Below, piece by piece: positions 6,615 to 13,030 of a stretch of 29,513 nucleotides of DNA (position 1 is its first letter; every line of letters starts with the position of its first letter). Made by a program: the position numbers and the translations under genes. The DNA is from an uncultured Bacilli bacterium (GTDB lineage Bacteria; Bacillota_I; Bacilli_A; RF39; UBA660): the NCBI GenBank assembly GCA_944336815.1, contig CALVLG010000003.1:1-29513 (forward strand), written 5' to 3'. The notes under the pieces were generated by a model. It made no database searches, was not told the origin of the DNA, and saw nothing but the letters and a program-made list of their open reading frames with translations.

Positions 6615-6722
6615 ATGAATTGCGGCAAAAATGAAGCTAAAGGTGGATGTGCTAATAGTGCATTTATTATTTTAGTTTTATATATCTTACTTGCAATCAT
6701 TCTAGGTGGAATATTATTCTAA
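6615..6722 (+). CDS. YjcZ-like sporulation mini-protein, copy 2
   Basis: 35 residues, with a perfect AAAGGAGGTG at 6601-6610 before the ATG. The N-terminus is polar with two Cys (Cys3, Cys12). The C-terminal half is one membrane helix (AFIILVLYILLAIILGGILF), similar to copy 1. The gene follows copy 1 after 26 nt, so the pair is an operon and probably a diverged duplication. The function is unknown beyond the link to spores in the family. Confidence 0.65.
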   Translation: MNCGKNEAKGGCANSAFIILVLYILLAIILGGILF

Positions 6723-6723
6723 C

Positions 6724-6747
6724 AAGGAAGGGAATACCTTCTTTTTT
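6724..6747 (+). terminator. Intrinsic terminator of the mini-protein pair
   Basis: GAAGG (6727-6731) pairs with CCTTC (6737-6741), extended by A-T and G-U pairs, followed by six T. Confidence 0.75.
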
Positions 6748-6749
6748 GT

Positions 6750-6778
6750 TTGTCTAAAAAATGTTTTTGTGATAAAAT
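6750..6778 (+). promoter_or_regulatory. Promoter of the HerA-like ATPase gene
   Basis: TTGTCT (6750-6755), 17-bp spacer ending in TGA, then TAAAAT (6773-6778), an extended -10. Confidence 0.6.
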
Positions 6779-6807
6779 TTTTGTAGAGTATATTGGGGTG
6801 ACTAAAG

Positions 6808-8562
6808 ATGTTTGGAAAAATTTTAAGTAGTGTAGATAATACGGTTGTAACAGAAAATACAAGTGGTCAAATTCCTTTATATTTAAAAGGTATTCATGTG
6901 GGCTTTCCAGAACAAAATAAAGTAATTGTTGGCAAAATTATTGATGTTAAAAAAGAAAGTTTTACTATTTTACTTATTGGGGAGATTGTTAATAATACTT
7001 TTATTACGGGTATTTATGAAGCGCCTAGACTACTTAATCCACCTCGGATTGTTACTAAACAAGAGTTAGAAACTTTTATTGGTAATCAAGATTATCATAA
7101 TCCAAATACTTTGTTAGTTGGTTCATCAACTTTATATCCTGCTTTTAAAGTAACGGTTAATCTAAATGATTTTTTTTCTAATCACTTTGCGATTATTGGT
7201 AATTCCGGCTTTGGTAAATCTTGTGGGGTAGCAAGGCTGATTCAAAATGTTTTTTATTTTAATCAAGTACCACCTAAAAATGCCCATATAATTTTGTTTG
7301 ACGTGTATGGTGAATATCAAAATGCTTTTCAAAAAATGGCAAATATTCCAGGAATTCATGTAAAAAATTTTAGGAATAGTCGGGAAGATATAGCTAATGT
7401 TATTTCGATTCCTCCTTATTTTTTAGATGCAGATGATTTAGCTATTTTACTTAATGTGGAAGATTCCTTTTTATTACCAATTTTGGAAAAGGCTTTACAA
7501 TATGTCACGATTTTTAAAAGTGAAGATCCAAGTGCGTTAGAATATAAAAATAGCATCATAGCAACTTGTTTATTAGAGGTGCTTTCTAGCGGGAAAGAAG
7601 CTAGTCAGATTAGGGACCAAATTTTGTCTATTTTGGCTAAATATCATACGGATGAATTAAACGAGAAAAGTGAAATTAAAGAACCTGGATATACAAGAAC
7701 AATTAGACAATGTTTAAATATTGATGAACAAGGTAAAATTAATGCGATTTCCCGGGTTATTGATTTTTTAGGACAATTTAAAAAGGGTGTAAATGATGAT
7801 ATTGGAGTTGTTCCTAATATGGTATATACTTTGGAAGATTTATATGATGCCTTAGATTTTGCTTTGTTATCCGAAGGTATTTATAATAGTGTTTCGATGT
7901 ATGAACGAGCGATTGGGTTAAAAATTCATTTGCACGAACTTATTCATGGGCCAAATAAAAAGTTTTTTACTTATCCTTATGTTATTAGTAAAAAAGATTA
8001 TGTTGAAGGTTTATTTCGGGATGCAAGTGGTGAGACAGCCCAAATAATTAATGTCAATTTAGATTCGATGGATGATCGGTTTGCTAAAATATTGACGAAG
8101 TTATATTCAAAATTATTTTTTGATTATGCGACTGAAGCTCCAAATCGTGGTTCTTTTCCAATTAATATCATTTTAGAAGAAGCGCATCGTTATGTTAATG
8201 ATGATAAGGATACTAGTGTTATTGGTTATAATATTTTTGATCGAATTACGAAGGAAGGACGAAAATATGGGGTTTTAATGGGCTTTATAACGCAGCGACC
8301 TAGTGAGTTATCAAAAACAGCTTTATCTCAATGTTCTAATTTTTTAGTTTTTCGGATTTTTCATCCGGAAGATTATAAGATGATTGATGAAATTACTTCT
8401 AGTATTACGCAAGAAGAGTTAGAAAGGTTAAAGACATTGCGAAAAGGAATTGCTTTAGTTTTTGGTAGTTCAATACCTTTACCGATGCTAGCTAAGTTAG
8501 ATATGCCTGATCCGGCACCGTTAAGTAGTAATGTCAATGTTTCTAAATTATGGTTTCAATAA
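6808..8562 (+). CDS. herA: HerA-type ATPase/helicase (DUF87)
   Basis: 584 residues. An N-terminal HAS-like beta-barrel (about 1-100) precedes a FtsK/HerA-type motor. Walker A is G131-N-S-G-F-G-K137-S138. Walker B is IILEEAHRY around 454-461 with the catalytic Glu. Sensor and arginine-finger regions follow in RKYGVLMGFITQRPSELSKT. HerA hexamers pump double-stranded DNA and in archaea and many bacteria partner with the NurA nuclease for end resection, or with SIR2/DUF4297-like effectors in phage defence. No such partner gene is adjacent here. The gene is flanked by its own promoter and a terminator, so it stands alone. Start ATG with GGGGTGA upstream. Confidence 0.8.
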   Translation: MFGKILSSVDNTVVTENTSGQIPLYLKGIHVGFPEQNKVIVGKIIDVKKESFTILLIGEIVNNTFITGIYEAPRLLNPPRIVTKQELETFIGNQDYHNPNTLLVGSSTLYPAFKVTVNLNDFFSNHFAIIGNSGFGKSCGVARLIQNVFYFNQVPPKNAHIILFDVYGEYQNAFQKMANIPGIHVKNFRNSREDIANVISIPPYFLDADDLAILLNVEDSFLLPILEKALQYVTIFKSEDPSALEYKNSIIATCLLEVLSSGKEASQIRDQILSILAKYHTDELNEKSEIKEPGYTRTIRQCLNIDEQGKINAISRVIDFLGQFKKGVNDDIGVVPNMVYTLEDLYDALDFALLSEGIYNSVSMYERAIGLKIHLHELIHGPNKKFFTYPYVISKKDYVEGLFRDASGETAQIINVNLDSMDDRFAKILTKLYSKLFFDYATEAPNRGSFPINIILEEAHRYVNDDKDTSVIGYNIFDRITKEGRKYGVLMGFITQRPSELSKTALSQCSNFLVFRIFHPEDYKMIDEITSSITQEELERLKTLRKGIALVFGSSIPLPMLAKLDMPDPAPLSSNVNVSKLWFQ

Positions 8563-8621
8563 AAAAGAAGATTTTTAAGATGTTTCCTAATTGGGGTTCA
8601 CATCATTAAGATCTTCTTTTT
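8562..8621. terminator. Bidirectional terminator
   Basis: A long hairpin with outer stem AAAAAGAAGAT/ATCTTCTTTTT and an inner GATGT/ACATC stem. It has T runs in both directions, between the convergent HerA-like and surface-protein genes, and reaches both stop codons. Confidence 0.8.
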
Positions 8622-9726
8622 AATATGTATAAATTGTATAAGGATTTTCGCTAGTGCCACTGCCACCCGCATATAGGACATCGGTTGGTAAAGAAATTAC
8701 GACTCTTATATATCTTTTGGAACTAGCATTATCTAAAATTAAGGTACCCCGATTAGAAGTAGTGTAGACTTCATAGGTATTTTCGTTAGTACCATTTAAT
8801 AACCAGAAACGATTTTTGGTTTTGGTTAGATAATTATAATTGGCACAGTTGCCGGCAACGGATGTTTTACAAAGAGGGTCTAAAGAAGCGTTGATGTAAT
8901 CATAAACTGGGAGAAGAGAAATAGGACTTTCGTAAGTTGTGTAACATTCAATTGCGCCTGTATTATCCCAATCGGTTTCACTTCTTGTATGGATACATCT
9001 TTCGGTGTTTAGTAAATAGGCGTGGTAGTTTTTAAAAAAGTCATTATATATATCTAATAGACTATCTTCGATTCGGCTGTTAGCAAAGTTATTGTAACCA
9101 CGATTGGTTTCAATGGTTTCGTTATAACGATCATCAAAAACAATTGGTTCCATTTCATTAGCGGTATCGGCTAAAATTAAGTCAATTTGTTCGTCGTTAA
9201 ATTTGATGATTCGCCATGTTTCATTAGCAAAAGCTAAATAGTTGTTTACTCTTTCACCACGGTATGTATAAAAATCATTTAAGTTATATAAGCCATCGTC
9301 TGTTTCTTTTAGCTCTTCGTATTCGAAAATGTGATTAACAAGAGTAGTGCTTGAATAATTAGCACATGTAAGATTGGGGGTATATCTTAAAGTTTCTTCA
9401 TTATAACTAACTTTTATAGTTCCCGTACAATCACTATCTTTACTTAATTTGTTTAAATCTTTGAGGTATTTTTCGTTTACTAAGGTAGATGCTTCAATGG
9501 TTACTTCGGGATTTTCAGCTGTTGGGGCAAGTTCTTGATTATTTCGTAAATAGTTTTGAGTTTCTTGGATCATCATACTTTCGATTTTGGCATAATCGTA
9601 TTTTTTAAAAACAGTTAATAAAAGGATGATTAAGGCAATGATAATAATTAATATAAGAAAGGCAATTCCCCCAAATAATAAGATTCGTTTTTTGTTTGTT
9701 TGAAAATTTTTAAATAATGAATTCAT
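8620..9726 (-). CDS. Membrane-anchored extracellular protein of unknown function
   Basis: 368 residues. A short basic cytoplasmic tail (FKNFQTNKKR) is followed by one membrane helix at about residues 15-38 and a large outside domain. This contains a segment of the type NNYLAFANETWRIIKF, which recurs in surface proteins of AT-rich gut Firmicutes, and about five Cys that could form disulfides. The end, GGSGTSENPYTIYTY, resembles the tail of repeat-rich surface proteins. The N-terminus looks like a pilin or signal anchor without a cleavage site. The start ATG at 9726 is chosen because GAGGAG precedes it; longer in-frame starts would run into rpsD. It lies downstream of rpsD on the same strand, separated by a terminator. 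No enzymatic motif was recognised. Confidence 0.7.
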   Translation of the reverse strand: MNSLFKNFQTNKKRILLFGGIAFLILIIIIALIILLLTVFKKYDYAKIESMMIQETQNYLRNNQELAPTAENPEVTIEASTLVNEKYLKDLNKLSKDSDCTGTIKVSYNEETLRYTPNLTCANYSSTTLVNHIFEYEELKETDDGLYNLNDFYTYRGERVNNYLAFANETWRIIKFNDEQIDLILADTANEMEPIVFDDRYNETIETNRGYNNFANSRIEDSLLDIYNDFFKNYHAYLLNTERCIHTRSETDWDNTGAIECYTTYESPISLLPVYDYINASLDPLCKTSVAGNCANYNYLTKTKNRFWLLNGTNENTYEVYTTSNRGTLILDNASSKRYIRVVISLPTDVLYAGGSGTSENPYTIYTY

Positions 9727-9764
9727 ATTTTTTAGTCTCCTCGTAAAAATTATACCCAATAAAT

Positions 9765-9788
9765 AAAAAAAAAGCAACGAGTGCTTTT
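9765..9788 (-). terminator. Intrinsic terminator of rpsD
   Basis: AAAAGCA/TGCTTTT stem with a 5-nt loop (9770-9788) followed on the minus strand by T residues. Confidence 0.7.
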
Positions 9789-9793
9789 CATTT

Positions 9794-10396
9794 TTAACGG
9801 TTGTAGAATTCAACAATTAAGGCTTCGTTAATTTCTGGATTTAATTCAGAACGATCTGGACGTCTTAAATAAGTTCCAGCCATTTTCTTTTTATCAAATT
9901 CAACAAAGGCTTTAGTAGTAGTTGTTGCTTCTAAACTTGCTAGAATACTTGGGTGATTTAATGAGTTTTCTTTAACTGCAATAACATCACCAACTTTACA
10001 AGTATAAGAAGGAATATCTACTTTTTTACCATTGACAGTAATGTGACCATGGTTTACTAATTGTCTTGCCCCACGACGAGTTAAAGCTAAGCCCATCCGG
10101 TAAACTAAGTTATCTAAACGGCTTTCTAATAAAAATAATAAGTTTTCACCAGTAATACCAGCCATGCTTGATGCTTTATCAAAAACGCGATGGAATTGTT
10201 TTTCGTTTAAGCCATATAATGTCCGCACTTTTTGTTTTTCTTGAAGTTGGACACCATATTCACTTAATTTTTTACGACGATTTGTACCATGCATTCCTGG
10301 AGCATAAGGACGACGCGCTAAATCTTTACCGTTTTCTAAAGTAGAAAAGTTTAAACGACGTGATTTTTTGTATTGTGGTCCTGTGTATCTTGCCAT
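9794..10396 (-). CDS. rpsD: 30S ribosomal protein S4
   Basis: 200 residues, the usual length. The start MARYTGPQYKKSRRLN, the LARRPYAPGMHG segment and the S4 RNA-binding domain (RLDNLVYRMGLALTRRGARQ, then VNHGHITVNGKKVDIP) are all present. The zinc-binding Cys cluster of the C+ form is absent, so this is the zinc-independent form. S4 nucleates assembly of the small subunit and in Firmicutes represses its own mRNA. A long leader with a consensus promoter precedes it. GAAAGGAG lies before the ATG. Confidence 0.97.
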   Translation of the reverse strand: MARYTGPQYKKSRRLNFSTLENGKDLARRPYAPGMHGTNRRKKLSEYGVQLQEKQKVRTLYGLNEKQFHRVFDKASSMAGITGENLLFLLESRLDNLVYRMGLALTRRGARQLVNHGHITVNGKKVDIPSYTCKVGDVIAVKENSLNHPSILASLEATTTTKAFVEFDKKKMAGTYLRRPDRSELNPEINEALIVEFYNR

Positions 10397-10550
10397 GATT
10401 ATTCTCCTTTCTATTTTTTGCTAAAAGTTATTTGAAGTACCAGTTTATAGGGAGTAATTATTAACACTTTCTAATGGCAGATTATACTCGTGAACTTATA
10501 TTTGGTAATTACACATTATAAATAATACTTCGCTGCCAAACTTCTAAGCA
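10397..10550 (-). promoter_or_regulatory. rpsD leader, probable S4 autoregulatory RNA
   Basis: Transcription from the promoter at 10557-10585 gives a leader of about 150 nt with no ORF. UUUGGCAG near the 5' end pairs with CUGCCA about 60 nt later. GUAAUUA and UAAUUAC segments can also pair, which suggests a pseudoknot-like fold. Free S4 represses rpsD through such a leader in B. subtilis; that this one works the same way is inferred from position and pairing. Confidence 0.6.
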
Positions 10551-10556
10551 ATATGA

Positions 10557-10585
10557 ATTATACTAGAAAGGCTGCTCGTTGTCAA
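10557..10585 (-). promoter_or_regulatory. Consensus sigma-A promoter of rpsD
   Basis: On the minus strand: TTGACA (10580-10585), 17-bp spacer, TATAAT (10557-10562), a perfect match to the consensus. Confidence 0.9.
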
Positions 10586-10624
10586 GAAAATGTCTATTAT
10601 AAGTAAATATCTTAAGGTCCTAGT

Positions 10625-10648
10625 TTAAATCTATTATAATAGATTTAA
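10625..10648. promoter_or_regulatory. 24-bp perfect palindrome over the cca -10 box
   Basis: TTAAATCTATTA and its exact complement meet at 10636/10637. The centre contains TATAAT (10635-10640), the likely -10 of the cca-dnaD-nth operon; the -35 region (about 10612, TTAAGG) is poor. A symmetric site over a -10 is where a dimeric repressor would bind. The regulator is unknown. Confidence 0.55.
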
Positions 10649-10663
10649 GTAGTGGTGATTTTT

Positions 10664-11731
10664 TTGATACCGAATGTCGTAGAAAATGTATTAGACAAAA
10701 TTTTACAAAATGGATTTGAAGCTTATTTGGTTGGCGGCTTTGTAAGAGATGCTTTGTTATACCGTAAAACTAATGATGTTGATATTGCAACCAATGCTTT
10801 GCCAAAAGATTTAATTAGGATTTTTGGGCCTTCTAAAAGGGAAGTGGAGTATGGTTCTTATCATTTAAAAGTTGATGATTATACTTTTGATATTACGACG
10901 TATCGAAAAGAAATCAGGTATGAAAATGGGAAGTTAGAAGAAATTCTTTATTCTAATAATATGGTAGAAGATGCAAAGCGAAGAGATTTTACGATTAATG
11001 CTCTTTATATGAATAAAAACGAAGAAGTAATTGATTATTATAATGGGCAAGAAGATTTGAAATTGAAAAAATTAAAAATGATTGGTAATCCAATGGTTAG
11101 GTTAAAGGAAGATCCAGTCCGTATTTTAAGAGCCGTTCGGTTCGCGGCTATGTATTCTTTTTCGTTAGATAAAAAATTGAAAGAGGCAATATTAAAAAAT
11201 AAAAAAGAATTAGAACATGTTTCCATTGTCAAAATTCGTAAAGAGCTTGATGGTATTTTACTGGCTAATGGTTTTCCCCTTTTAAAAAAGTTGGGTCTTT
11301 TAAAAGGGCTTAAAATAGATACTTCACGGCTTGTTTTTGTGGAAGATTTATCAGGCCTTTGGGCCCAGATTAAAACGAGTGAAAATTATGTGGTGGAAAA
11401 AGAATTAAAAAAGAATCGAAATTTACTTGCGGACCTTATAAAGTGTGGTACAATTAAGTTGCTCGATATTTATCATTATGGTTATTATAATTGTCGGGTG
11501 GCCGCGACGATTATGCATTTTCCCTTAAAAAAACTGGAAAAAATGACCCATTCTTTACCGATTACTTGTCGAAGAGATATAGTGATGGATATAGAAAAAA
11601 TCGCGAAGATTTCTAATAAAAAAGGAGCCGACTTTGGGACGCTTTTAGAAAAGTTAGAAAATGCAATTGTCCTTGGAAAAGTCCAAAATACAATGGAAAG
11701 TATAGAGAATTTTATTATAAAGGAGAAGTGA
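10664..11731 (+). CDS. cca: CCA-adding tRNA nucleotidyltransferase
   Basis: 355 residues from a TTG start. This start gives the family-like MIPNVVENVL and has GGTGAT upstream; GTG codons at 10652 and 10655 overlap that site. Motifs: G24-G25-F-V-R28-D29 and the metal-binding D38-V-D40 of class II nucleotidyltransferases, then RRDFTINALY and EDPVRILRAVRFAA, which mark the CCA/poly(A) polymerase family. It builds or repairs the 3' CCA of tRNAs; the tRNA-Ala in this window already encodes CCA, so repair would be the role there. First gene of an operon: its TGA overlaps the ATG of dnaD by one base. Confidence 0.93.
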   Translation: MIPNVVENVLDKILQNGFEAYLVGGFVRDALLYRKTNDVDIATNALPKDLIRIFGPSKREVEYGSYHLKVDDYTFDITTYRKEIRYENGKLEEILYSNNMVEDAKRRDFTINALYMNKNEEVIDYYNGQEDLKLKKLKMIGNPMVRLKEDPVRILRAVRFAAMYSFSLDKKLKEAILKNKKELEHVSIVKIRKELDGILLANGFPLLKKLGLLKGLKIDTSRLVFVEDLSGLWAQIKTSENYVVEKELKKNRNLLADLIKCGTIKLLDIYHYGYYNCRVAATIMHFPLKKLEKMTHSLPITCRRDIVMDIEKIAKISNKKGADFGTLLEKLENAIVLGKVQNTMESIENFIIKEK

Positions 11732-12369
11732 TGAAGATGCTTAATATGGAATTTTTGATGGAAAAAAGATTTACGGTATCTTCTCACCTTATGCAAATAG
11801 CGATGGAACATCATCTTTCTTTAGTTGAATTTTTACTTTTGATGTATTTTGAAGACGCGACGGATAAAACTTTTGATGTAAATAAAATTACGAAAATTTT
11901 AGGTTTATCTGAAAAAGATGTTTTAATGGCATTTAATCGTTTGTTATCTTTAAATTTTATTGAACTTGAGGCTTGTAAAGATGAAACTAATAAATGTTGT
12001 GAAATAATTAGTTTAGAGCCAATGTATCATTTGATTTTAGAAGAAAAAGAAAAAAAGGTCGAAGATAAGAAACGCGAAAGTATTTTTGACATGTTTCAAA
12101 AAGAACTTGGCAGAAGCATTTCGCCAATGGAATATGAAATTATTAATGGTTGGCTTACAAAAGGCTTTAGTGAAGAACTTGTTTTAGGAGCTTTAAAAGA
12201 AGCAATATATAATGGTGTTAGTAGTTTACGATATATTGATCGAATTTTGTATGAATGGCAAAAAAAAGGGTATCATACGATGACGGAAGTTGAACAAGGA
12301 TTGACAAATAAAAAAAGTGAAGGAAATATGGCCTTTTTTGACTATAATTGGTTAGAAGATGAAGGATAA
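11731..12369 (+). CDS. dnaD: Replication initiation protein DnaD
   Basis: 212 residues. The N-terminal winged-helix domain (about 1-100) is followed by a charged linker and the DDBH2 domain (about 125-175) with the family pattern ISPMEYEIINGWLTKGFS ... LRYIDRILYEW. DnaD acts at primosome assembly and origin melting in low-GC Gram-positives. The start ATG at 11731 has AAGGAG at 11720-11725 and overlaps the cca stop. The end overlaps the start of nth by 11 nt. The dnaD-nth pairing is the same as in Bacillus. Confidence 0.9.
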   Translation: MKMLNMEFLMEKRFTVSSHLMQIAMEHHLSLVEFLLLMYFEDATDKTFDVNKITKILGLSEKDVLMAFNRLLSLNFIELEACKDETNKCCEIISLEPMYHLILEEKEKKVEDKKRESIFDMFQKELGRSISPMEYEIINGWLTKGFSEELVLGALKEAIYNGVSSLRYIDRILYEWQKKGYHTMTEVEQGLTNKKSEGNMAFFDYNWLEDEG

Positions 12370-12985
12370 GATTAATAAAATAATTGTTTATTTAGATGAA
12401 CTTTACCCAGATGCTCGTTGTGAGCTAGAATATCAAAAAGATTATGAGTTATTAATCGCGACAGTTTTGTCAGCTCAGTGTACTGATAAAAGAGTAAATG
12501 AAGTTACAAAAGTATTATGGCAAAAGTATGATATTTTTACGCTTTCTAAAGCAAATGTTAAAGATATTGAACAAATAATAAGGCCAGTTGGTTCTTATAC
12601 TAAAAAGGCTTCGTATTTGCTTTTAATCGCTAAGTCTTTAGTTTTTAATTATAATGGTCATGTTCCCAATAATCGGGAGTATTTAGAAAGTCTGCCTGGA
12701 GTAGGTAGAAAAACATGTAATGTTGTTTTAGCTAATTTATATGGCGTGCCAACGATTGCCGTTGATACTCATGTTGAAAGGGTTTCGAAACGCTTAAAAC
12801 TTGCTTATCAAAAAGATAGTGTATGGCAAGTAGAACAAAAATTGATGCGAAAGTTTCCGAAAGAAAAGTGGAGTAGATTACATCATCAACTTGTTTTATT
12901 TGGTCGTTATAAGTGTAAGGCAATAAAGCCAGAGTGTAAAGATTGTAAACTGCAAGATTTGTGTGTTTATTATAAAAAGAGATAG
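12359..12985 (+). CDS. nth: Endonuclease III (DNA glycosylase/AP lyase)
   Basis: 208 residues, full length. The helix-hairpin-helix LPGVGRKTCNVV ends with the catalytic Lys118. Asp136 lies in AVDTHVERV. The 4Fe-4S loop is C186-x6-C193-x2-C196-x5-C202. It removes oxidised pyrimidines and cuts at abasic sites. Its ATG lies inside the 3' end of dnaD. A bidirectional terminator follows. Confidence 0.95.
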   Translation: MKDKINKIIVYLDELYPDARCELEYQKDYELLIATVLSAQCTDKRVNEVTKVLWQKYDIFTLSKANVKDIEQIIRPVGSYTKKASYLLLIAKSLVFNYNGHVPNNREYLESLPGVGRKTCNVVLANLYGVPTIAVDTHVERVSKRLKLAYQKDSVWQVEQKLMRKFPKEKWSRLHHQLVLFGRYKCKAIKPECKDCKLQDLCVYYKKR

Positions 12986-12997
12986 TAGTTTGTAATT

Positions 12998-13030
12998 AAA
13001 AAACGTGCATTTAATTTAGCACGTTTTTTT
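12998..13030. terminator. Bidirectional terminator between nth and ponA
   Basis: AAAAAACGTGC (12998-13008) pairs with GCACGTTTTTT (13019-13029) around a 10-nt loop. T runs on both strands serve the two convergent operons. Confidence 0.9.

Noticed and set aside
9727..9816. Longer N-terminus of the surface protein
   Set aside because: It would run through the rpsD terminator and stop codon; the ATG at 9726 with GAGGAG is better.
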